DNA from: Apostichopus japonicus
Lineage: Eukaryota; Echinodermata; Holothuroidea; Aspidochirotida; Stichopodidae
DNA length: 64,000 nucleotides
Assembly (NCBI RefSeq): GCF_037975245.1
Contig: NC_092568.1
Coordinates: forward strand, 1,056,001-1,120,000
Reading direction: 5' to 3'
The translations under genes were made by a program, and so were the position numbers. This document shows, piece by piece, positions 1 through 11,060 of the stretch (position 1 is the first letter of the stretch; the number at the start of each line of letters is the position of its first letter). The notes under the pieces are model-generated. The model was given only the letters and a program-made list of their open reading frames with translations. It was not told where the DNA came from and made no database searches.

Positions 1-453
1 TATTCTCTAAACCAACATTTGTCAATATCCCATCTTTTCTATTGGTAACGGTTTAATAGCAACATACCATGGATTAGAGGGATAAGCTTGCAATTATTAT
101 GGACCTGGTGTTAAATTCATCCCACTCTCCTCCTTTCCTTTTCTTATAAAATTCGTACATTTAGTGTATGACCATGCACACATTTCCATTTAATTTCCAA
201 TAGATGTAGACCACAATACCAAGGAAGTTTGGTGAATATTACAAACAAAAACGCATTTATTAGTCTGTATGCAGATGATATACCTCCTATATTGAACTAT
301 AGCATAGCTCAGGTGAAACAACACAAATCAGAGTCTGGACGAGATGTGACTGCCAAAGGGATAGGTCATGCCTGCCTGCTATGTCACAAGATTATTATGA
401 CCATGTCAATATATACTGCACGGTCAGAAAAAATGTTTTTTTCCCTGGAACAT

Positions 454-474
454 AAATCCGACAAAGTCGGATTT
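454..474. other. Perfect hairpin AAATCCGAC/GTCGGATTT
   Basis: A 9-bp perfect stem with a 3-base loop (aaa at 463-465). Confidence 0.9.
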
Positions 475-500
475 CCCGCAGAACGCATTGTAGGGGGTGT

Positions 501-524
501 CTGAGGGGGGATGTGCCCCCTCAG
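501..524. other. G/C hairpin CTGAGGGGG/CCCCCTCAG
   Basis: A 9-bp perfect stem with a 6-base loop, 26 bp after the hairpin at 454-474. The pair resembles the hairpin-rich ends of the MITEs elsewhere in the window. Confidence 0.85.
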
Positions 525-1836
525 AAGCTGAAGCTTTTTGAAAATTGAAGACCTAATTGACGCGATTTGGTGGCCCATTTTTACAGTGATTGCCAGTGTA
601 TTACACATGTGTTAAACCATGTTACGGTAGCACATGAGTCGTTTTGTTGCAACATGAATCCCGGTATCGTAACTACAACCGGTATTTTCCTCAACTTTCG
701 TCTATGGTTCAAAGCACTTAGTTACGAGACTGTCAATGTCATAAATTCAATATGCATAGCCTAGGCTACAGTATGTACATACTCTTACACGCACGGTTAT
801 AAAAAATATAAAAAATAACACGCTATATTATTGCCGTTGTGTTTTAACATACACTTCCAAAAGAAAAGCACAAAACTTGGAAAAAAGCAACCCACACCAT
901 CCTTCATTCATACTCGACGTAAGATATTAGATTATCACGTTCACACATGGATTAAACTAGTAATCCGTACGCAAAAAGAAATTGGGAGTTCCCCACTATT
1001 CCATGATATTGGAATAGGGCAACCCCTTCAAGTTCAAAATGAAAAGATTTTAACTATCAACAAGTCACCACGTGTTTGGAACTTCAGACAATAAGAATGT
1101 AACATAGGGGCTACGTAAATACGGGATTATAAACTACATACATAAGAATAGTACAGATTTATTCATATCGTTAATCGGCTGTTGTTTACTCCAGAAAATA
1201 TACTTTCAATACGTACAATATCAATCTTTCGTACAAAAATCTTAAAAATTAAAAAAGTGGCGAAAGATAACTATAAATGACATCGTGGAACCCCCCGCAT
1301 TAATAAACGAATCCATTTCATTACAGCATCAACTCTCAAGTACCGCACAGCAGTGTGTACCAGTACCGTACCCTAGGCTATAATAATATACAGTCCCGTG
1401 CGAAGATGGATTTAAACTGGATATACTCCCTGCGGTTTTGGCTCAAAATTTATTAAATCGTTATAATTATTATAACAAAATGAGGTGAAATGCAAAAGGG
1501 TAAGATTTTGTACATGGGAACCTTCACAATCATCGTTTGAAGGAAAAATAAATAACGAAAATTTCAGAATAACTTTGAAGACCCGTAACATGCTGAGCCC
1601 AAGTAACGTTCCATATTTGGTGTAGCCTAGGTCACGTAGTGCACGTAGGCCTATATTGACCCGCAGATAGTGACTGACGGTAAATCGGTAATAATAGAGT
1701 TTAATGTGCTAATTTAATGGTTCACATACGATGTTGTATTGTCGGACACGTCTTATTTCTTTTCATTTTTTCCTTTCCATCTTTCTTTCTTTCTTCCTCC
1801 CCCTTTATGTTTTTGCTGTCTGTTTTTTTTATTTTT

Positions 1837-1920
1837 TTTTTATCTCTGCTGCAAAATTTCCCGCGAGTGACGAAGATTTATATTTTTATCTCTGCTCCAA
1901 AATTTCCCGCGAGTGACTAA
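1837..1920 (+). repeat. Tandem duplication of about 46-48 bp
   Basis: Two units of 'tttatctctgct.caaaa' plus 'tttcccgcgagtgac', followed by a third partial 'aaaatttcccg'. A pyrimidine-rich tract lies upstream (about 1745-1850). Confidence 0.85.
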
Positions 1921-3289
1921 AATTTCCCGGGAACGAGGTTCCCGTGTTACCTCTTTTTTCCTGGCCTGATATATTGATGAGGTATATCACTCATAGAATC
2001 TTAAACACACAGTAAAATTCAATACCAGCGATATATAATCCATCAAGATGAATGAATAAAAAAAAAATGGCAAAACAGGAAGAAAAGGAAATATAATTAT
2101 ATTTTCTGTGTACGTTGACCGTTTCATCTTCGACTTTCGAATTATGAGAGAGGAAATTTGTTCACTGAACCAACAAATTTGGTTTCCATATAAAATTTGC
2201 AAAAAAAATTGGACTGAGCAAAGTTTCTGAGCTATTTGTTAACAAGATGTGAAAGCATGTAGATAGATGTGCATCAACTTATACATGTAGAGCCATGCCC
2301 TTTTGGCATAGCTGGCCTGCCTTAGAATTTGGACACCGGAACTGGTCAAACCCTTGCCGTTCAGATTGGGAGACCCTTCAGGGCGTGGGGTAGCCTTGAA
2401 ATCCATTGTTCTGTACACTATGATACTTTCACTAGTAATATCAACACCTACAAGAATTATACTTACCTTTTAGCTACGGTTTTTGTCTGCTTTTGCAGCA
2501 CCTTTGAAGTTGTTTCTCAAATAGCTCTATGAGAGCTCGCTAGTCGGTGTCAGAGTACACGCTAGCTAGTACAATACATGGACAAGTACTAAAAACCAAC
2601 GTGTCAAGTATTTCTTGTCGTCATCGGCAGAGACCCCGGAGCTCCCATCACCCCACCCCCCAGGAATGTCACCACCGAACATCCTTTCCCCCGGCTTTAC
2701 ATACACATGACCTGATACCTTGGCATACATTATTAATACATGCTCATCCACACATGATGGAAGATTGAGCACAAAAATACAGAGGGTTAATTACTTCTAT
2801 AGGAGGCTATATGAAACTATCGTAGAAGAAAGAAGCATGTATATATATAGCTTAATGATGTAATTTGTAGGTTAATAAGATAGGGACTGTTCTCTGTAAT
2901 ATGAATCTCATGTGTTGAACAATAAAGCACCAAAAGACTATATGACGTCCATCCAAGGTTGTAAAAGACTATATGAGGCTATATATAATTATATACAAGA
3001 CGTTTACAGAATTTAAGACATCTATAGGCCAACAGGCGAGGGGTTGGTCTGTTATATACATCTATGTATGATGTTCATCCAAGGTTGTAAAGACTATATG
3101 AGGCCATATATAATTATACAAGACGTTTACAGAATTTAAGACATCTATAGGCCAACAGACGAGGGGTTGGTCTGTTATATACATGTGTCCATATATACAA
3201 GGATCGTGTGGTGAAGGCATATGTTAATAGGCCAGGGATTATCTGTAATATAGGTAAGATGAACATCAACCATAACAGAAATAAGTTCT

Positions 3290-3388
3290 GAGTGTCTGAG
3301 TGTTTGTGTCTTCATGTTTTCTCTCCTATAGGGTCCTTGATGGGGACTTGAGTGTCCCTCCTGATCCTTTTTTTCTACTAAACTAAAC
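3290..3388 (+). mobile_element. Short retroelement 3' end with (CTAAA)-type tail
   Basis: A 99-bp insert flanked by the 8-bp direct repeat TAAGTTCT (3282-3289 and 3389-3396). It ends in a 'tactaaactaaac' tail, as seen in 5'-truncated non-LTR or SINE insertions. It interrupts the decayed array. Confidence 0.55.
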
Positions 3389-3640
3389 TAAGTTCTTCTT
3401 AAGGAGTTTATCACCACTTATCAAGCTGTAGACTAATAGGCTAGTGATCGGTCTGTAATATACAGCTATATGTCAAAACAAGCAAGCACCAACGACATGT
3501 ATGACATTCTATGCAAGGTTATTAGAGGCGATACATGTGGATATACAAGCCTTAACCTTAACAAGTATATATTTAAGATGTAGGCTAATATGCAAGGGAT
3601 CAGTCTGTATACATCTATGTGTCAAAAACGTGTGTCATAA

Positions 3641-3890
3641 ATGTGGAGTGTTAGCTCAGTGGTTTATGCCGGTGCCTTCCAATCATAAGGTCCCCGGTTT
3701 GAGTCACTCCAAGATTAAAGTATGTCGTCCAGTTAAGAGTTGTTGACAATTGACAATTCACAACCATGGACGTTAAATATGAATGTAACAGACTGACTTC
3801 AGTCAGCTTGCGGCTTAATATGAGCCAATGAGGCTTCTTCGGGAGTTACTGCTTGCAGGAGGATTGAAAATACATACAAATACATGTACT
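3641..3890 (+). mobile_element. tRNA-derived SINE
   Basis: The head resembles a tRNA gene. An A box TAGCTCAGTGG (3652-3662) and a B box GGTTTGAGTC (3696-3705) are 44 bp apart, as in RNA polymerase III promoters. A unique body follows, then a tail of (ATACA)-like repeats at about 3871-3885. It sits inside the decayed tandem array, between a unit ending 'gtgtcaaaaa' and one starting 'aaacaagcaagc'. The tRNA of origin cannot be named. Confidence 0.82.
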
Positions 3891-4856
3891 AAACAAGCAA
3901 GCATCCCAAAGACATGTATGACCTCTGCCATTAGGCTATGAGAGGCTGTATGTGTGGTTATACAAGGCTTAATTTTAGCACCTATGTAAACATGTAGGCT
4001 GGCTAGGGATCAATCTGTATATTTACATCAACGTTTAATGAACAATCAAGCACCAAATACATGAATGACTTCTATGCAAGGCTGCATGTAAGATGCTATG
4101 TGTGGTTATATATCTATTTGCCAGGTTTAGAAAAAGTGATGATTACAAGATTTACACAAATAATATATGTCTGCACCCATTTACTGTTATATCTTGAAAC
4201 CTCAGGATGCAATATTGTTATGAGATAGATGAATACATACAACCAACACTCACTTGCACACAAGTACCCCATTTCAAGTTCGATGTTATTTTAACTGTAC
4301 TTTATAATTGTAACCGCAATATGATACCGTCAACACTAAATCTGGTGATTAAGCCACAGTAATTTGTGAATATAAATCTTTTGATCTGCATGCACCAATG
4401 CAGATGTATCACTTGTTTTTATCTGAAATCATTGCCAGGGTTTATATTTAAAAGCCTGTTATTCTGTTCTCAACTTGCTCATTACACTATAATGTCATCC
4501 ATTAGTATCCATATGATCACTTAAAAGCAAGATGTAACATCACAGCAAATTCAACCGTGGAAAAAGCACTATATACATGCATAATGCCAAGTATTAAAGT
4601 CAAGTTCATATTGTGAGAGTTGGGATATTGCAAACATCCTGATGAAAAAACTAAGCCCTGATAAAAAAAAAAGATAAAAAAAGCAGACAGTAATATTATT
4701 CTTATAACAAATGTTTGTACGTTTAAGCTTGACTTTACTCGAAGACAAACTTCGTTGCGACATACGTACACTAACAACGGATAGGATAGTATCTGGTTTG
4801 GTGACAAGAAAACCTGAACAAGAGAAACGTTTCTTCTCAGAAATAATAAACACGAG

Positions 4857-5656
4857 AGGTGGCCACACATCTCATGAAAAGGGGAGGGGTCCCCCTCCCC
4901 ATTGAGATTTTTTTGAAGTTAAGGAATGCCTAGATGCAATGCAAAATGCAGCTATATTTCTCAATTCTGTAGGTTACAATAATCCTTTGAAAAAGACCCA
5001 AAAATAATTTCCAGAAGCAACACTTGATTAAACTTCAGGAGGAAAGTTAAAACATAAACATAAATAGACAAAAATATATGTTTTAGACTGGATTTTAATT
5101 AGTTTTTCAAGCATTTTGTGACAACATGCTTGATAAAATTGAAAACAACCTAAATAAAATCCACTAAAACATATGTTAAATAACACAAGCACACATCATG
5201 TCTACAAGAGTAGGAGCCTACGCAGTTCGCTGCTCCTGGCAGCCACACCATCAATGATATTTTTAATGTCAAGTTTGGCCAAGATCCTTTTTTCCACAGA
5301 CATCAACATGAACCCCTCAAGATGTTCTTGTGTCATTGTACTTCTCGTTTTTTATTCTCTCAAGGCAGAGAAAGAATGTTCACTTGTCACTTGTGACACA
5401 GGTAGCGTTACCAGCAGCTTGTAGGCAAGCCCAATGCTCTTGTAAGCATCGGTGAAAAGGTTCAACTTGAGGAGCACCTTGTAGCAGCAGAGAGCGCAGT
5501 CTTTACATGACTGATTCCCACAGTTAAATATATATTTCTACACAGCCTGTCTGTATTAACTACTGTGAAAATGGGCTGTAATTTTTACCAGGCTCCCCAG
5601 CCCTGCACCGGCCCATCCGGCAATGCCGAAATGCCTGTGTGGCCAGTCCGCCACTG
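4857..5656 (-). mobile_element. Probable internally deleted hAT transposon carrying the transposase remnant
   Basis: The minus-strand left end would be CAGTGGCGGACTGGCCACAC at 5637-5656, typical of hAT ends. The transposase tail follows, and the far side has a G/C hairpin (GGGGAGGGG/CCCCTCCCC at 4881-4900) beside 'gtggccac'. I could not find a matching right terminal repeat or an 8-bp target duplication, so the lower boundary is a guess. Confidence 0.4.
5202..5507 (-). pseudogene. hAT transposase C-terminal (dimerisation domain) remnant
   Basis: Translation of the minus strand gives 101 codons and a terminal TAG (5202-5204) that read as the C-terminal end of a hAT-superfamily transposase. 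Visible pieces are YKLLVTLPVS, TSEHSFSALRE and RSTMTQEHLEG, which form the conserved hAT dimerisation core (pattern L-P-V-S/T-x-x-x-x-E-R/H-x-F-S). An in-frame TAA at 5352-5354 interrupts the core just after SALRE, and no start or N-terminal catalytic part is present. It is a dead fragment. The family resembles the transposase tails found in ZMYM-type and related hAT proteins, but the exact family is uncertain. A hAT-like end (CAGTGGCGGAC on the minus strand) lies 140 bp upstream at 5646-5656, so the fragment may belong to an internally deleted element. Confidence 0.85.
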
Positions 5657-6160
5657 GGTGTGGGTTACTGTACAAATGCATGCTTTTCATACCCGATTTT
5701 CAACATTTGCGTAAAAGATAACATTTATCAGAGCTTGATAGTAGGGGGGGGGTCATAGTGGATTTTGGCACACTGTTTGCAATGAGGATGGCAAGAAAGC
5801 AGTTTGGAAGAAATAAGCAGCCACAGCTTATTTAGTCAGGTTACTCGCCTATAAGCCTAGCTACTATAGTACTACAGCAATTTTACAGAAAACAGGCTAC
5901 CTTTGTAGCCATAGCAACAGCATCAGTTGTAGCTGATGTTCTTTGGGAATTGCTTGGGATAACATTGGTTGGGTGTAACTGTCACCTTATCAATGATTCT
6001 GTGACATGCTTTTCATCACTTTTCTTTTAGGTTATGGAAGTTTAAATTTCATATTGCACAGCTATATCACTTTTTTAGTGTACATTATGTAGGTGAATGT
6101 TTATATGCCTGTTAAGAAGTGCTTCAGTTGTACACTACTACAATTACAGAGACTGAAACA

Positions 6161-6252
6161 TAGCAGTATCAGTGGCGACTGAATTATGCATTTTGGCGAA
6201 CGGAATTTCGGTCACGCCGGCCACAAGTATAGTTTGAAGAAATAGTAACAAG
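6161..6252 (+). repeat. 92-bp direct repeat, left copy
   Basis: Starts tagca.tatcagtggcgactg and ends gaagaaatagtaacaag. A matching copy lies at 6670-6762 with only a few substitutions. Only this left copy is followed by the expanded 13-bp minisatellite. Confidence 0.9.
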
Positions 6253-6320
6253 AAATAGTAACAAGAAATAGTAACAAGAAATAGTAACAAGAAATAGTAA
6301 CAAGTAACAAATAGTAACAA
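6238..6320 (+). repeat. 13-bp minisatellite AGAAATAGTAACA
   Basis: Five perfect tandem units at 6238-6302 followed by degenerate 'agtaacaaatagtaacaa'. The right direct-repeat copy has one unit only, so this expansion happened locally. Confidence 0.95.
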
Positions 6321-6519
6321 AAACCTAAGGGCGGAAACGCACTAGGAATAAAAACAGTCCCCAAAACCCTCCCTTTCAACAAAAAAGGATACTTATCGGG
6401 CTGGAAAGGACTGCAATACTCCTAAGAATCCGAGGAAAGAAACTTCCAAAGATCGCTAAAGAAAACCAAGACGAAATCCAAGGGAAATATATCCACAAGA
6501 AATTCACGTGAAGACACTT

Positions 6520-6665
6520 TTAATGGTAGAATGAGTAGTGGGGAGTGACCGAGGGGGGGTTCGGTCATAGAGGGCGCACAGTGTTATTATTTTACCAGGA
6601 CTTTATAGGCACGGTAGAATGAGGTGCTAAGGTTGTGAGGAGACAGGTAAGCGAGGAGCGAAGTA
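6520..6665 (+). repeat. 'gagggcgcacag' dispersed repeat, copy 1
   Basis: Runs from 'aatggtagaatgag' through 'catagagggcgcacag' and 'ggcacggtagaatgag' to 'gaggagacaggtaagcgagg'. The order matches the copies at about 26.6, 29.3 and 37.0 kb. Non-coding; its class is unknown. Confidence 0.8.
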
Positions 6666-6669
6666 AATA

Positions 6670-6762
6670 TAGCATTATCAGTGGCGACTGAATTATGCAT
6701 TTTGGCGAATGGAATTTCGGTCACACCGGCCACATGTATAGTTTTGAAGAAATAGTAACAAG
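6670..6762 (+). repeat. 92-bp direct repeat, right copy
   Basis: A near copy of 6161-6252 about 509 bp downstream. Between the two lies a member of the 'gagggcgcacag' family. The arrangement looks like short terminal direct repeats of one element, but I found no target duplication. Confidence 0.88.
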
Positions 6763-6764
6763 TC

Positions 6765-9490
6765 CCTCATAAGCTCTTGTAGTTTATATTTTTGTTAATG
6801 AGAGGAGAGGGAAAAAAACAAGATCATAAGATTATAAAAACATGATAATACTGTGACATGAATGTCACCATGCTGCATACTGATATCTTGTTCCTGTACA
6901 TTTCAACTCAGAAAAGGAATCAGTTCAATGACATTTGGGAGAATCTCTTACGAGAATATTTTTGTGATGTTAACCATATTTCCCGTACTGACCTGGCCAT
7001 ATTTGAAAATATTTCAACAATGAACATTAATCTGGCTAATCCGCTAAATACTCCCTTCATTCCACATGACATTTTAAGCAACCGTAGCAAAAACGATAAA
7101 TTAAATCTACCCCTCCTTTAAGAAACAGAAAACTCTACAGTATAATGACTACAATGTATAACAAAATTTATTACATAGAATCTTTAACACAGTTATACTT
7201 TCAGGTTTGTGTCGACACGAACAGAGCTTGATACATTCCAACAAATACGGGAGGAATACCTAAGAGCTTGAATATCGATTGTTGAGGAAAAAATTCCTCA
7301 TCTAAAAATTACTTGAGAAACCAGCCTGATTCCCACAGGAGAAAAACCATGATCATGTTAGCACACCTCTGTGCATTCCATTTCAGATTTTCTCCTACAA
7401 CTTGATAACAGAGCTCGGGGAATTAAATGTTTACTTTGAATGTCATGCCAGCTTTAACAACAGTCTGAGCTGTAATCACGACAAAGATATGTCTGATATG
7501 GAAAATAATTAACAATTTGTCCACAAATATTACAAGGTATAGGACTTGATATGAGAGGATTGTATATTAATCATAGATGAATACTATGGGCGGAGGGGTG
7601 GGAGGGGGAGGTAGGTAGGGATGGGATGGGGAAGGGGAGTGGGAGGTAGGTGGAGTGGGAGGGAGAGGTAGGGGGAGTGTGAGGGGAGAGTGTGAGGAAC
7701 ATAGACCTTTCTATCATTTATTACATGTATGCTTAACATTTTTACATTGTCTTAGAAGAGGATCAGTTTCTCTCAAATAATTTATTATGCCTTTCTTAAA
7801 ATTTAACATCATTTCAAATTTATGGTAGAATACTGGAACAGAACTAACATCAGCAAGCCTAAATATTTTTTTTTTTCTGATCTTGTTGTAACTGGTTGAC
7901 AATAAATTTGTTGTTTATCAGTAGTTCATATCAGAGGCTGAAAAACTGAATGCAACAAATATATTAACCTTAATTATTGTAAGGAAGAGGTCTAAGTTCC
8001 AAAAAATTTCTCCAAATTCACATGTTAATTATTTTTAAAAGTCCATACAGCACAAAATCATTCCTTTTTTTCTCTCTTTTTTTTTTGCATACAGGGTGTT
8101 AGCTCAGTTCCATTCCCTGTGTAATGACTTCAAAGTGGATGCTTTTAAACAGCCTGTCTCGATCAGGAGGATATCGTAAAAAGAAACTGAGAATATGGAG
8201 AGAGTTCTGCTTTCTAGTTTACTGCCTCTACCATTACCAAAACTGACCATTTATTTGAAGGCACATACATAAAGTCTTTATACATTATTTTCAAGCTATT
8301 TCTGTCTGTGATCGGAAAGGTCCCTTGCACAAACCAGACGAGAGGATCCACACTGGATTGATATGACTGTCAGACCGCATGTCTGTCTCGCTGTGATTGC
8401 AAGAAGTTCTCTTTAATCCGATAAAAGGCTGTGGCACATCCAACGAGCTATCTGACCAGACGCTTGACGTCACAAAACCAAACCCGAAGGGTTTTTCTTT
8501 CTTATCAAAGAAAACGACAAAAGAGAAAGAAAAAACCAATCAGCGTAAAGGGGGTACATAGTCTCTGTCAAAACTTCAACAGCTGTTGATTGCCAATTTC
8601 TACTCCACAAAGATAACGTTTGGTTTATAATGCTATAAGCTAATTGTGATTTCTGCTATATCCGTGCCTCCCAAGGAAATTGCATCAGCTGCTTTTCATA
8701 ATATTAGTGAAATTCAACAAAACGAAAAAAAAAAGCTTGCATGAGTGTCAGTTTCCAATACAACGTCCACATGATGCAATTAGGAGTGTAAATTTTTTTT
8801 ACATTTTTTGGGGGGGGGGGGTTTAAAATATCTTTGTTTGGCTAACATGTTATATTTACTTATATATCAAGCCTGTTTAGTGATTAAAATCATATATATT
8901 AACAATTTTATTCTACCAATAATTTGAAGGGATTATTATGTGACTATAAAATGCAAAAGGGAGCATCATTGGTGCTCTCTAGTGTTTGAACAGAGGGTGC
9001 TGTCCTACTGGTTGTAATCATATGCATGACCTGTACCCTGTTTCCAGATCTCTGAATCAAGGTTTTTTTTGGCATAGGGCTGTAAAAACTCTGAATCAAG
9101 GTATCATAATGGATCATATGAAAGCTCTCACAAGCATAACGAACTTGAATGAACTTATACAGACACGCTGGGTGTTTGACTAAGTTCAAGGTTCTACTTG
9201 TGCAGTTAGTCTGAACCAAAAAAGGGATTTAGAAAACATGATTTAAAAAGCTTGAAACAAATTACTTGGACTTGAAAACTTCAAAAGACATGTCTCAAGA
9301 TATCTCTTCCTCAGTTATAACGTACAAAGTTGTATATATTGGTAGAGATCAACTTTCTTCAGTCAGAGAATAGAGCTTTTCAAGTATCACAGAACTACAC
9401 AGAACAGATATGACATGGCATTCTGTCGGTGTAGGATGTGGCTAGAGAGTCTCATTGATGGTACCAAAAATTCAGTGAAGACAGAATGCC
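6765..9490. other. Unassigned DNA
   Basis: Holds the G-rich tract at 7585-7694, a poly-G run at about 8811-8821 and a more balanced unique block at 8270-8560. No gene seen. Confidence 0.6.
7585..7694 (+). repeat. G-rich purine tract
   Basis: About 110 bp of GGGAGG/GGTAGG/GGGATGGG repeats with many runs of three or more G. It could form G-quadruplexes on the plus strand. Confidence 0.85.
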
Positions 9491-10211
9491 TTAAAGGCAC
9501 TGAAGACTCGCCCTAACCGTGTGGCGCGCTCTGAAAAAGTTAACTTTCCGTTGCTTGCAAGTGAAGTTTTCTTCTTGTCGCTCCAAAATGCAGACAGTAA
9601 TGAAACGTGATACCTTGTTATCTTTTATCTAGACCTGAGATGTCCATCGCTGCTATGTACACTGTGTTGTGGGTATTGACCGTAGCTGTATGTATTGACT
9701 GCACACTAGTGTCCAATTACCGACGGTAGCAAGCTGTGTGTGTATTTTCTGGGATCGATGGTGGTGTCTAACACTTCTGTTCAAGGGCGTAGGAACCGGG
9801 GGGGGCTGGGGGGGCGCCAGCCCCCCCAGTGAAAAATGTGGAGGGGCGGAAGTATCATTCCGCCCCCCTGGTTCGCAAGTCAGAAAACCCCTTTTTCATT
9901 TCCAAATGAGAAAAAAAAATCATTGAGCACCAAATTGCATCTAAGGCCAGGTGAAAATACAAAATTAAGCTTACAAAATGGAGTGGGTGTTGAAGTGTGC
10001 TATATTGCAACAAATTGCATCTGAGGCCACCTGGAAATGCAAAAAATTCCACCCCTCCCCTTAGACCCCTCCCCCAGGCCGGCCATCAGTCTTCAGCCCC
10101 CCCACTCAAAAGTACCTTCCTACGCCACTGCTTCTGTTACACCTCATTCGAAACTAGGTCAGATTACCGGCATCAGACGTTTCTTTGTCCGCGAGTCTTC
10201 ACACCCTTTAA
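9491..10211 (+). mobile_element. TTAA-flanked MITE, copy 1 (split by a nested insertion)
   Basis: The element is bounded by TTAA at 9491-9494 and 10208-10211. The imperfect terminal inverted repeats AAGGCACTGAAGACTCGC and (reverse complement) AAAGGGTGTGAAGACTCGC sit just inside. It has no coding capacity. A 349-bp hAT-like element interrupts it at 9782-10130. TTAA target choice is typical of piggyBac-type transposases, but the ends do not begin CCC, so the superfamily is inference. Confidence 0.88.
9782..10130 (+). mobile_element. hAT-type MITE nested in the TTAA MITE
   Basis: The ends are CAAGGGCGTAGGAA and, reverse complemented, CAGTGGCGTAGGAA. It is flanked by the 8-bp duplication CTTCTGTT at 9774-9781 and 10131-10138. 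The two uninterrupted relatives of the host element (19116 and 41880) have this site once, at least in part, which confirms the insertion. A second copy in opposite orientation lies at 59983-60368. Near the left end is a G/C hairpin (GGGGGGGCGCCAGCCCCCCC). There is no ORF of note. Confidence 0.92.
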
Positions 10212-10859
10212 TACTCAGTTTTTACCATCCAGTAAACTTTATCACAAAGTTATGATTACCTTAGGAAATTATCATAACAAATGGTTATAAGTCCTTTTAA
10301 CATTTGTAAACTTTATGACCATGTTAGCATATATATATCATTTTATGCGTCAATATAAATTGCTTCTGTAAGCTATTGGGAAGAAGTAAATGATGGAAAC
10401 ATCTAACACACAGAAGAAATAAATAGAAACTGCAGAAATCCTCCACAGCACCCTTCCTCACTTTCCCACCCCCTCTATATCCTCTCACCCCCCCCCCAAA
10501 AATGTAAAGAAAAGAAAAATGTGTTTATTCCAAACGCATACCACTTGACTATCTCATGTTTTTAACAATACCAGCATAGCTGCTGTCCTGTGTAATATCA
10601 AATACCTCCACGCGGGGGTAGAATTCTCTCTAGTTGATCAAACCGTCATGTTTCAATGATACATCAAGACGGTAAAGCATCCGTACGTGGCTGACATTCT
10701 GTCAAAATAAATTTGTATTTTGCATAAAGTTAACAAACAACAAAATCAATAAATCAAACCATGAGAGTCACTCCGGTAAGTCCCCTAAGAACAGAAATTT
10801 ATAATTGGAGGCAATTAGTTTTTTGCCAGTAACAGGCAAAGAGAGGCAATACTATACAC

Positions 10860-11060
10860 TGAAGTTGGTTGGAGGAGTGACAGCTCGGTGGGTCACTTCC
10901 TCACATCTTACCAGAGACATTGGTATTAATAGTCCCAACGGCATCCCTTGGGTGGACAGACTTAAAGGTCATCGGTATCGTCTCCCCAATGTTAGGATAT
11001 ATACTAAATATGCTAAGAGCTTCTGTTATGGTACTTCTCCTAGAGGTTCTATTCTGACCT
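10860..11060 (+). repeat. Diverged interspersed repeat with GGTCATCGGTATC
   Basis: Shares GGTCATCGGTATC (10967-10979) and a following 'aaatatgctaa' block with the minus strand at about 59190-59390. The two are probably relics of one SINE-like family. The 103-codon ORF across it shows no protein signature. Confidence 0.4.

Larger units (their letters stand above)
1..2784. other. Unassigned AT-rich DNA
   Basis: Apart from the hairpins at 454-524 and the duplication at 1837-1920 I see no gene or known repeat. The short ORFs are not supported. Confidence 0.6.
2785..4135 (+). repeat. Decayed tandem array, unit about 125-150 bp
   Basis: Two adjacent units (2941-3066 and 3067-3190) are nearly identical, with shared text such as 'gtttacagaatttaagac' and 'gaggggttggtctgtt'. 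More diverged units are recognisable around 2785-2940, 3420-3640, 3885-4030 and 4030-4135 by 'gacatgtatgac', 'aaggctatatgagg' and 'cagtctgtatacatc' patterns. The array has been broken by the SINE and the retroelement tail. Confidence 0.8.

Noticed and set aside
4517-4870. 117-codon minus-strand ORF
   Set aside because: AT-rich and hydrophobic by composition, no motif, overlapped by another ORF of similar quality.
5173-5424. 83-codon plus-strand ORF
   Set aside because: Shadow of the hAT transposase remnant on the other strand.
8094-8130. 'gtgttagctcag' as a second SINE or tRNA head
   Set aside because: No B box follows at the right distance.
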